Source: Prevotellaceae bacterium UBA7017
Lineage (GTDB): Bacteria > Bacteroidota > Bacteroidia > Bacteroidales > Bacteroidaceae
Direction: 5' to 3'
DNA: 13,979 bases
NCBI GenBank assembly: GCA_002449535.1
Contig: DJWZ01000086.1
Location: 1 to 13,979, forward strand
Below, piece by piece: positions 1 to 5,900 of this stretch. The notes beneath the pieces were generated by a model. The model saw only the letters and a list, made by a program, of their open reading frames with translations. It made no database searches and was not told where the DNA came from. Position 1 is the stretch's first letter, and every line of letters begins with the position of its first letter. Position numbers and translations under genes: made by a program.

Positions 1-19
1 GAATTTAACATAGAATGCC

Positions 20-41
20 CCGCTCGCTGAGCGGAAAAACC
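20..41 (+). repeat. GC hairpin followed by AAAAACC (copy 1)
   Basis: CCGCTC and GAGCGG pair perfectly around a GCT loop and are followed directly by AAAAACC. The same layout, with a different but again self-complementary stem, recurs at 7686-7705 and 8184-8201. The stem sequence changes while the pairing is kept, which points to a structured repeat rather than a simple terminator. Confidence 0.55.
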
Positions 42-68
42 TTAAAACATTGAACATCGCAAGCAGAC

Positions 69-231
69 GTTTTTCGTATTTACGCAAAACAGGATGCGCC
101 TCAGCATAGTTTAAAAGCGATTTTGACTCTGCATTCGGCTTTCACTGTTTTTCGTATTTACGCAAAACAGGATGCGCCTCAGCATAGTTTAAAAGCGATT
201 TTGACTCTGCATTCGGCTTTCACTGTTTTTC
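69..231. repeat. 78-bp tandem duplication (two copies plus a 7-bp remnant)
   Basis: The segment at 69-146 is repeated without visible change at 147-224, and the first seven bases of the unit (GTTTTTC) appear again at 225-231. The period of 78 bases is a multiple of three, so spurious reading frames run through both copies. It lies inside the left half of a copy of the interspersed structured element. No gene is seen here, and the duplication is best read as a recent replication or recombination product. Confidence 0.9.
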
Positions 232-429
232 TCGGTGAGAGCCGAGAGTTTTTCTTTTTGTGGTTTGTAATAACAATAGTTATTGTGTTAAGGGATATGG
301 CTTTGGCGTAAAAGCTCGCTTTTAAAGACGGAGGCATATCCCTTAACACAAAATTCCAACGGAACGACAAACCTCAAAAAGGGTTTTCTTGGTTTTTGTA
401 AAAATACCAAACACAGGATTTTGCTGGTG
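230..429 (+). repeat. Interspersed structured element, copy 1
   Basis: This stretch has a 16-bp perfect stem (284-299 with 335-350) closing a 35-nt loop. Inside the loop is a second hairpin, AAAAGC at 310-315 with GCTTTT at 318-323. A small hairpin lies in front (231-246). The 3' part (376-429) matches 8379-8432 at roughly 80 percent. The related copies are at 7530-7680 (reverse strand) and 8253-8432. The copy at 8284-8350 has the same stem spacing and loop length. The right end at about 429 coincides with the break in the PIN toxin gene. It could be a MITE-like or REP-like element. No transposase is visible. Confidence 0.65.
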
Positions 430-532
430 TCTCGATTTTTCCCTCAAGAAATGCATCCCATATAGGACGATAAGGACTCTTCTTGGCAATAATCTGTAGC
501 AGACAGTTTGTATCAATTACAACAGGATTCAT
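374..532 (-). pseudogene. Truncated PIN-family toxin (VapC-like), N-terminal stump
   Basis: This frame of 52 codons is too short to stand out, but its first 34 residues look like the start of a PIN-domain toxin of the TIGR00305 type. It opens MNPVVIDTNCLLQI, where Asp7 would be the first metal-binding acid of the RNase fold, and continues with SPYRPIWDAFLEG. Complete family members run to about 130-140 aa with further acidic residues; these are missing. From about base 429 the sequence switches to the interspersed repeat, which supplies some 18 meaningless codons before a TGA. It starts 9 bases after the stop of the antitoxin-like gene, the usual antitoxin-toxin order. The toxin is therefore very probably inactive. 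The family call rests on the N-terminal motif only. Confidence 0.75.
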
Positions 533-541
533 ATACAGAAC

Positions 542-763
542 CTATTTCTTATATGGAGTCCTTAAATGAGAGCCACGTAATTCCATGAGTTTTTTTTCAT
601 CCCATTGACCACTCTCCCACAATGCATCCATTTCATTATCCACCTGCTTCGCATAAAATTCTGCCAACTGTTCACGCAAATTGTTCAGACCCATTGGGGT
701 TTTAATATGCGAAACCAGATTAAACACATGTACCTGAGCTGGACTAAAAGTTATCTCTACCAT
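542..763 (-). CDS. Antitoxin-like small protein paired with the PIN stump
   Basis: This encodes a 73-aa, soluble, charged protein with no signal peptide or membrane segment. The N-terminal third (MVEITFSPAQVHVFNLVSHI) may form a beta strand and helix, and the remainder is helical with a conserved-looking stretch around NEMDALWESGQWDEKKL. I recognise the general pattern as a conserved Bacteroidales protein found in front of PIN-domain toxins, and I infer it is the antitoxin, which would bind the toxin and possibly its own promoter. A well-formed promoter lies upstream (796-826), so it is probably still transcribed although the toxin downstream is broken. No other function is evident from sequence. 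The start at 763 is the only ATG near the promoter. Confidence 0.7.
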   Translation of the reverse strand: MVEITFSPAQVHVFNLVSHIKTPMGLNNLREQLAEFYAKQVDNEMDALWESGQWDEKKLMELRGSHLRTPYKK

Positions 764-795
764 AATCGTACCCTATTAATTTTACTTTCTTGCTG

Positions 796-826
796 CAAAA
801 TTAAGTAAATATTTCTAAAACTCAAA
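796..826 (-). promoter_or_regulatory. Bacteroidetes-type promoter of the antitoxin-like gene
   Basis: On the minus strand TTTG (826-823) is followed after exactly 19 bases by TAATTTTG (803-796), matching the Bacteroidetes -33/-7 consensus TTTG-N19-TAnnTTTG. The ATG lies 32 bases beyond the -7 box. Confidence 0.75.
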
Positions 827-1114
827 GTAAAAAGTGTAAAAGAGTTCAGTTTTTCCTTATGTGTACGCACACGATATGTTGTAAATCGGCTTTTGCCGAA
901 GTCTATGGTCCGCTCGGCTTGTCCGCTTTTACAAAGGGTTTGCACGCCCGACTGCAAGAAAAGTCAAAAGCGGTTTATAGTTGAGAGGCAGTGGTAAGTG
1001 TAGAGTGGATAGTAATTAGTTTATGGGCTTAGTAGCTTAATGGCTGATGAAAGAATGAAGAAATGAAAGTTTAGTGGCTTAGTAGAGTGGAGATAATAAC
1101 CTATTCCTTCAGTC
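827..1114. other. Intergenic stretch between two minus-strand loci, repeats only
   Basis: I see no gene here. It contains one copy of a 45-bp interspersed repeat (886-930) and, at about 1000-1110, loosely 7-bp periodic sequence rich in TTAGTGGCTTAGTAG-like words. No clear terminator was found for the operon ending at 1115. Confidence 0.6.
886..930. repeat. 45-bp interspersed repeat, copy 1
   Basis: This matches 2381-2425 at 39 of 45 positions, with the core GGTCCGCTCGGCTTGTCCGC identical in both. The left end forms a small hairpin, TCGGC-TTTT-GCCGA. Related words (CGCTCGGC, CGCTTTTACAAAG) recur near 7786-7815. Confidence 0.7.
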
Positions 1115-1324
1115 TCATGAGGACGAGGAGTTTAATTCTTGCAATATATCAGAAAGGATATATTCGTCACTTTGCAAATTAAGACCACTATCAGGGTTAG
1201 CAAACAATGCGTATGTATGAGAATTATATAGTATGTCTAAAGCATGTTCAACATCTATATTGAGATGTTCAGCAAGCAGAACAGCGATTCTACCTGTCTT
1301 GCGCCATAATACCTGATCTCTCAT
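1115..1324 (-). CDS. DUF3791-like small protein, last gene of the DUF3990 operon
   Basis: This encodes a 69-aa soluble protein starting MRDQVLWRKTGRIAVLL and ending in an acidic-serine tail. The predicted helical body (LAEHLNIDVEHALDILYNS) and the C-terminal DEYILSDILQEL resemble the DUF3791 family, whose members commonly sit next to DUF3990 proteins. The start at 1324 is preferred to a longer frame because it overlaps the stop of the upstream gene (ATGA) and has a perfect AGAAGGAGGT seven bases upstream. Its role is unknown. By position it could be an antitoxin, chaperone or partner of the ADP-ribosyltransferase-like protein. The operon carries two such proteins, one on each side of the DUF3990 gene. 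Confidence 0.75.
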   Translation of the reverse strand: MRDQVLWRKTGRIAVLLAEHLNIDVEHALDILYNSHTYALFANPDSGLNLQSDEYILSDILQELNSSSS

Positions 1325-1830
1325 TGTTGACCTCCTTCTCTCGCAAGTGGTTCTGTACCAATAAAATGCATACAACGGTCAACAATCAACTGGTTGCTGA
1401 TGCACATCTGGTGAGTAGGCTTTGCATAACGCAATTGTCCAATAGCTTGTTCTGCTGTAATACGTCCTGCATAGTAATCTTCAACCGTATCAATAACTTG
1501 ATCGTTTGCAACCCCGCCCTCAATGATGTCATAATCTTTCCAAGGTTCCTCTCCACGTCGGCTACTAACAATAAAATCAAGCCAATCTCGGTCATAATGT
1601 TCTAGGCGTATTCGGCGTATATCGCTTGGAAGCTGATTCTCATCAAACTCATAAACAGAGATTTGTGGTGTTGCTACTGCACGGATTACACAGACACGCT
1701 TTGCCCAACGCTTGGCCTGATCATGGAGGTTGGTAACATAAAATCCTGGACCAAAATCCAATTCGCGACGACCAACATTCGTTAACGGTTTTGGAATACT
1801 GATATAAGAACCATGATAGAGCGTCGTCAT
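1321..1830 (-). CDS. DUF3990 protein, ADP-ribosyltransferase-like
   Basis: This encodes a 169-aa cytoplasmic protein with no signal peptide, of full length for DUF3990. It begins LYHGSYISIPKP and continues with DFGPGFYVTNLHDQA. These recall the His (here His6) and Tyr (Tyr31) motifs of PARP-like ADP-ribosyltransferases, where they hold NAD. Further family-like blocks are VYEFDEN, DWLDFIVSSRRG, DYDIIEGGVANDQV and HQMCISNQ (residues 140-147). The family is, as far as I know, not biochemically characterised, so ADP-ribosylation is inferred from the fold motifs. Overlaps of ATGA with both neighbours show a tightly coupled operon with two DUF3791-like partners, a layout typical of toxin-antitoxin or modification modules. 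A strong ribosome binding site precedes the ATG at 1830. Confidence 0.82.
   Translation of the reverse strand: MTTLYHGSYISIPKPLTNVGRRELDFGPGFYVTNLHDQAKRWAKRVCVIRAVATPQISVYEFDENQLPSDIRRIRLEHYDRDWLDFIVSSRRGEEPWKDYDIIEGGVANDQVIDTVEDYYAGRITAEQAIGQLRYAKPTHQMCISNQLIVDRCMHFIGTEPLAREGGQQ
1330..1339 (-). promoter_or_regulatory. Strong ribosome binding site of the last operon gene
   Basis: AGAAGGAGGT lies five bases before the ATG at 1324 on the minus strand. It is a near-perfect anti-16S match, unusual in Bacteroidetes, and decides the short start. Confidence 0.75.
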
Positions 1831-2084
1831 CGCTTACCTCCTTCTTTCATTTCCCAATTTCTTAAGGCTTCCTGTATATTCCAAATCACACCATCAATAC
1901 TTTCGGCATGTAAGGTGTCATAGCAGTCAAACAATAAATTGTGCACAAGACCATATCGCTTCAGACGATTAAACAACTCTGTTGCGGAGATTCCTATGCG
2001 CTGTGCTGTTGCCCCAATAGCTAACGTTGCGAATTGTGCTTGAGGAAGTGATGTCATAATATCATATTTATAATTGTCACTCAT
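1827..2084 (-). CDS. DUF3791-like small protein, first gene of the DUF3990 operon
   Basis: This encodes an 85-aa soluble protein. After a variable N-terminus (MSDNYKYDIMTSLPQ) it has a helical body with ATAQRIGISATELFNRLKRY, GLVHNLLFDCYDTLHAES and IDGVIWNIQEALRNW. These fit the DUF3791 pattern (a helix with ISxxELFxxLxxYG, then a Tyr-x-x-Leu-His motif and a final helix). Its stop overlaps the DUF3990 start by ATGA. It is promoter-proximal: the -7 box ends only 16 bases before the ATG, so the mRNA leader would be about 10 nt with no Shine-Dalgarno. Function is unknown. An antitoxin or accessory role is inferred from context. An internal ATG at codon 10 is a possible alternative start. Confidence 0.75.
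   Translation of the reverse strand: MSDNYKYDIMTSLPQAQFATLAIGATAQRIGISATELFNRLKRYGLVHNLLFDCYDTLHAESIDGVIWNIQEALRNWEMKEGGKR
1836..1845 (-). promoter_or_regulatory. Strong ribosome binding site of the DUF3990 gene
   Basis: AGAAGGAGGT lies five bases before the ATG at 1830 and inside the end of the preceding gene. The same ten bases precede the last gene of the operon. Confidence 0.75.
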
Positions 2085-2098
2085 TCACGACTTCTGCC

Positions 2099-2163
2099 TG
2101 CAAAATTACAACTATTTTTCAAACTAACAAAGAAAATCGTAATATTTTTCAAAAAATAAGTTT
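2099..2163. repeat. 65-bp promoter block, copy 1
   Basis: This matches 8985-9049 with a single difference (T at 2119, C at 9005). It contains the complete promoter of the DUF3791/DUF3990 operon plus about 32 bases upstream of the -33 box. The identity ends just past the promoter on the gene side and at AAATAAGTTT on the far side. Confidence 0.92.
2101..2131 (-). promoter_or_regulatory. Promoter of the DUF3791/DUF3990 operon
   Basis: On the minus strand TTTG (2131-2128), 19 bases, then TAATTTTG (2108-2101), a full match to the Bacteroidetes consensus. The expected transcription start is about ten bases before the ATG at 2084, giving a nearly leaderless message. Confidence 0.82.
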
Positions 2164-2189
2164 TTTGCAATTATGAGAACAAGACATAC

Positions 2190-2278
2190 ATAACGTGTGT
2201 GTAAAAATTATAAGCCCCTATATATACTTATAGGTATATATATAGGGGCATTTATTTAATTTTGTTTACACACGTTAT
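2190..2278. repeat. Nested long palindrome of about 90 bp
   Basis: An inner inverted repeat pairs GCCCCTATATATA (2214-2226) with its perfect complement at 2237-2249 around a 10-base centre. An outer pair, ATAACGTGTGTGTAAA and TTTACACACGTTAT, encloses it with one two-base bulge. It could be a bidirectional terminator, a cruciform-forming site or a small non-autonomous element. It stands about 80 bases upstream of the operon promoter. Confidence 0.75.
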
Positions 2279-2290
2279 CCTTGCTCTACG

Positions 2291-2363
2291 AAAAGACTTT
2301 TTTCTACAGTGCACGGGAAAACTTTTTTCAGTGTACTGGAAAAATTCCTACTCTGCACTCCAG
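2291..2363. repeat. Degenerate tandem repeat, about three units of 23-27 bp
   Basis: Three successive units (2291-2317, 2318-2340, 2341-2363) each run from an A-run through a T-rich part to a GTGCACGG, GTGTACTGG or TGCACTCCAG end. The units are diverged. The pattern is visible but not strong. Confidence 0.5.
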
Positions 2364-2380
2364 TAAATTGGGGACCCTTA

Positions 2381-2425
2381 TCGGTTATTGCCAGAGTCTA
2401 AGGTCCGCTCGGCTTGTCCGCTTTC
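2381..2425. repeat. 45-bp interspersed repeat, copy 2
   Basis: This is the partner of 886-930, with 39 of 45 positions equal. The left hairpin of copy 1 is degraded here. Confidence 0.7.
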
Positions 2426-2503
2426 ACCAATACCCAACAGGCATTCAACCTATGGCAGGGTTAAGGTAAAAATCAATCAACTTTTTCTAGGGTAGTACAG
2501 AAG

Positions 2504-2524
2504 AGTGAAAAGTGAAGAGTGAAG
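2504..2524. repeat. 7-bp tandem repeat, three units
   Basis: AGTGAAA, AGTGAAG, AGTGAAG. It belongs to the group of 7-bp period tracts seen at several places in the window. Confidence 0.75.
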
Positions 2525-2556
2525 AATAATTTTCAATGGTCATCAAGACAAACAAA

Positions 2557-2590
2557 AAACTCACACAGAATTAGATGTCTGTGTGAGTTT
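2557..2590 (-). terminator. Intrinsic terminator of the surface-protein unit
   Basis: AAACTCACACAGA (2557-2569) pairs over 13 bases with TCTGTGTGAGTTT (2578-2590) around an 8-base loop. On the minus strand the stem is followed by a T run (TTTTTTGTTTG), so it would terminate transcripts coming from the 61-aa peptide gene. Confidence 0.85.
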
Positions 2591-2612
2591 AATATTTTAT
2601 CGTCCCTTTTTC

Positions 2613-2644
2613 TCCCTCCCTAACTGGGGAGGGACGGGGCGGGG
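2613..2644. repeat. REP-like GC-rich palindrome with G4 motif, copy A
   Basis: TCCCTCCC (2613-2620) and GGGAGGGA (2627-2634) form an 8-bp stem, followed on the plus strand by GGGG-C-GGGG. GGGG-A-GGG-AC-GGGG-C-GGGG at 2626-2644 satisfies the G-quadruplex pattern. It begins three bases past the stop of the 61-aa gene. Confidence 0.75.
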
Positions 2645-2646
2645 CT

Positions 2647-2832
2647 TTACTCTTCTTCCTCGTCCCAGTCAGAGAAGCGAGCACCGCGAGCATCAGCCGC
2701 GCCACCTACGAAATCTCCGCTACCTCTTTGTACGCCTGTAAGACCATTTACTCCTTGAATAGAGTTACAAATCAACTGTGCTGGTTGTATCTTTACTACC
2801 TTCAAGGTAGGATTCATATATGTCTTTTTCAT
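2647..2832 (-). CDS. 61-aa peptide with basic start and acidic tail, unknown function
   Basis: The protein starts MKKTYMNPTLKVVKIQPAQL, contains one Cys (residue 22), has a Gly-rich middle (residues 27-50) and ends ARGARFSDWDEEEE. This arrangement matches a group of small Prevotella and Bacteroides hypothetical proteins with MKKxYxxPxxxVVxI starts and W-D-E-E tails that I recognise by pattern but whose function I do not know. There is no signal peptide or membrane segment. The ATG at 2832 is chosen over an upstream in-frame ATG because the extra residues come from the GC-rich repeat and an AGGAAG site lies just upstream. It is the last gene of the unit with the giant surface protein and is followed by a repeat and a strong terminator. 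A secreted or peptide-precursor role is possible but unproven. Confidence 0.75.
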   Translation of the reverse strand: MKKTYMNPTLKVVKIQPAQLICNSIQGVNGLTGVQRGSGDFVGGAADARGARFSDWDEEEE

Positions 2833-2848
2833 AATTGTAATCTTCCTA

Positions 2849-2878
2849 CGACCCCACCCCAGCCCTCCCAAGGGAGGG
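2849..2878. repeat. REP-like palindrome with G4 motif, copy B (inverted)
   Basis: CCCTCCC (2863-2869) pairs with GGGAGGG (2872-2878). Read on the minus strand it continues into GGG-A-GGG-CT-GGGG-T-GGGG, a canonical G4 pattern (2869-2852) that would be in the mRNA, ending about 16 bases before the start codon of the 61-aa peptide. Bases 2849-2874 are an inverted copy of 2940-2965 with 24 of 26 matching. Confidence 0.8.
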
Positions 2879-2934
2879 AGTAAGTTAAAGGTCTTGTTTG
2901 TAATTTATTGTTATTTCATTTACACTCTCCCGCC

Positions 2935-2965
2935 CCCTCCCCTTGGGAGGGTCGGGGTGGGGTCG
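2935..2965. repeat. REP-like palindrome with G4 motif, copy C
   Basis: CCCTCCC (2935-2941) and GGGAGGG (2945-2951) form a 7-bp stem, and GGG-A-GGG-TC-GGGG-T-GGGG (2945-2962) is a G4 pattern on the plus strand. It begins five bases past the stop codon of the giant protein. In the minus-strand mRNA it is C-rich and can pair with copy B, 65 bases away. Confidence 0.8.
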
Positions 2966-2970
2966 TGTTT

Positions 2971-5900
2971 TTATTTTACTTGCTGACCATTAGCGTTGAA
3001 CTTCTTACCGTTCTTTACGATAACAACCTTGCCGTTCTCGATGTACTTGCCGTCCTTAACTTCAGCAGAAGCCTCAGCAGCAGCAACGTTATCTACACCG
3101 GTAATCTGTCCGTCAACAACGAATCTCAAACCACGAGCTGGAGTAGCTACCTCTTCTGCTAACTGTATGTAAGCACGATAAGGATTGATTGTAGCACCAG
3201 CAGTACCTACAGAGAATATCTCGTTGTTGCTGAGAACATAGTTCTTCTCTGCATTAGTGATCTCTGTAGCAGTATAAGCGCCCTTCAGAGAAGCCTCGCT
3301 CTTTGTTGCAACAGGATTAGCAACAGTAGCAGCAACAGCAACATCGCTCAGAGTAATCACGCTCTTATCTGTATTAGACATCATGAAGTATGGCACGTTA
3401 GCTGTGCTTGCAGCAGCAGAAGTGAAGCCAAGTTCACCTGTTGAGCTATTATAGCTGTCAAGAACTGCAATATTATCAACTCCGCTTACAGCGAATGGAT
3501 ATACTGCAGTAGCCCACTTACCAGCTGTCAGAGTACGAGTAATCTTAACTGATGGATAAGTACCAGGAGCATAAGTTGGAACTGCAGAACCGTCAACGAA
3601 TTCGAGTTCAGAAGCAGAAACAAGTTCAACATCTGCAATAACAATCTGCTGCTGTCCGTTTTCTACCTTATTGAAGTTCAACTTATAGTCACCAGCTGTT
3701 GTAGAAACGAAGTAGCCAGTATAGTTGTACCAATGAGTTGCATCACTATGAGCATCTGCTGTTTCTGGACGGAAGTTTGGAGCAAGTGTAATAGCTGCAT
3801 CACTCGGATCTTTAAGGCTTACAATAGTATTTGGCTGATTATTCCAACCACCATACTTGAAAGAAATCTTATAAATCTTTCCTGCCTTCAAAGGCATTGT
3901 ATAACCAGCGGTTTCACCATAAGTAGCATTGAACTTCATCAGCAAAGCCTTACCTGAAGAAGTTGCAGAAAGACCTGTATTAGAAGCACCTTCTGTGCCA
4001 CCCATAATACGTGAGTTATTTTTACCATCGTTATACAGATTCCAACCATAAGGCAGATCCTGACCACCAACAGTTTCGTACTTTGTGAAGTCACGACCAT
4101 AAACAGCATTCACCTCACCAGCATTTGCTGTCCAAGTAGCACCTGTCAGAGCGGAAGTAGCAGCTACTACTGCCTCACCAGAAGCTGTTTCTGGATTAAT
4201 TGCCTTTGCAGCAGCAAGAGCATTAATTGCAGCTACATTGTTATATGGAGCATATTCACCATCCTCGAAGCCGAGAGTCTTTGCTTCAGCATCAGCAAGA
4301 GCGTCAGCAAGAGCAGTCTTCTCAGCAGCAGTAGCCTTAGCTTCGTAGTATGTCAGGGTCCAGTTATAAATCGGACACCAGTTCTGCTGACAGAAGCTAG
4401 GTACAGCAACACCAATCTTCAGGTCTTCACTTCCGTTCAAATATACATAAACAGTATTCAAATAACTTGCAGCATTATCAACGAGAGCCTGAGTACTATT
4501 GATTGTACCACCGCCTTCATACCAACCTTTCAGTTGGGTAATGTTATCGTTTGCGTAAATCCATGCTGTAGTATTTGCTTCGTTACCTACTCGTGTAGCA
4601 TCTTCGGAATTGCCTGGACGCCATGTAGCACTAACAGTAATCTTATAAAGACCTGCAGGAAGTTCTGAAACAGTTTGTGTTATACCACCAACAGCGTTCC
4701 ATATCTGAATCGTAGGTGCGTGATAGTCAACTGCGGTATATTTAGAACTACCGTTATATGAAACAGCTGTCCATCCGGAAGCACTATTGCAAAGAGGATT
4801 AGAAATTGCAGATGTCTTGTCTGTAGTACCATAATCGGAACTTAAAACAGACTCCAATTCTGCCAAAGTAGTAACGCCCTCGATGCCTGCGGCTGTGGCG
4901 AGTGCTGTGATTTCTGCATTCTTCTTAGCTGTGAGTGATGTTGCATACTCAGCCTTTGACAGAAGTTCCCATACAATAGCTTCACCTTCATTCGCTGTCT
5001 CAGCTTTATAGTAGTATCTGTTTGTGTTACCATTATCATCCGTATAGTCAACATATGATGTTGTCATATAATTGCCATTGGTATATTTCAGGTAATATCC
5101 ACCAGTAGCCTCAGCAATATTCCATGCGTATGCATCCTGATCGGTATACATATTCAGGTACTTGTTCGTGTTAGCAGCAAGAGAATGATCAACATTCTTC
5201 AAATAATATGTTCCATCAGACTGAATCATAGCCTGAAGTGATATACCATAGTTATCAACTACAGTTTCTGTACCATAGTTACCACCACGTGTCAGATACT
5301 TATATTCTCCCTTCTTCTTGAAATAATATACTCCATCAGCAATGATACCTGTACTAAACGATGTATTAATGGCAGCATTCGTTTCCTCACCCTCATAGCC
5401 TACTACACCAGCAGCAATTGCAATATCATAGGTTGAAGAAAGTGCAAGTGCTACATCGCTGAACGTTGCAGTGAGAACCTTGCCAGAAAGTGAAAGTGTG
5501 CCTTCTGCGACATTCTCGCCTCCTTTTGACAACACAGCTTTTGCGCTACCATTAAGCAAAGCAAAAGAAGCATCAGGGTCAGTTGTACCAGCATCAGAGA
5601 ATGTGAAGTCAATTGTAGAAAGGCTTGCAATGTACGCATTATTAGCAATGCTCGATGTTGGTGAGCCTACACTATAGGTATAGCTTGAAACTCCAATAAC
5701 GAGATTATTGTCCGTAGAAGACTTCACATAATAGCGTTGAGCTGAGAGCGAATTGTTTTCAGCTGTGAAAGTATTTGTAGTGATTTGAGGCATAACAGTT
5801 GTGCCTAAATTGGCACTATAAACAATCTTGCTCAAGTCTGTAGCCGTTGCCGTGTAGTTGTCAGCAGTAGCGGGAATATCAATATAGTACCAAGTATCAG

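Larger units (their letters stand above)
2164..2553. other. Repeat-filled intergenic region, no gene seen
   Basis: It separates the DUF3791/DUF3990 promoter from the terminator of the surface-protein unit. It contains a nested palindrome (2190-2278), a degenerate three-unit repeat (2291-2363), the second 45-bp interspersed repeat (2381-2425) and a short 7-bp tract (2504-2524). The open frame at 2281-2469 is made of these repeats and is not believed. Confidence 0.7.

Noticed and set aside
2281..2469. Open frame of 62 codons on the plus strand
   Set aside because: It is composed of the degenerate 23-27 bp units and the 45-bp interspersed repeat and has no promoter or start context of its own.
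2875..2939. Separate promoter for the 61-aa peptide between the inverted repeats
   Set aside because: No TAnnTTTG box on the minus strand was found in the 65-base spacer.
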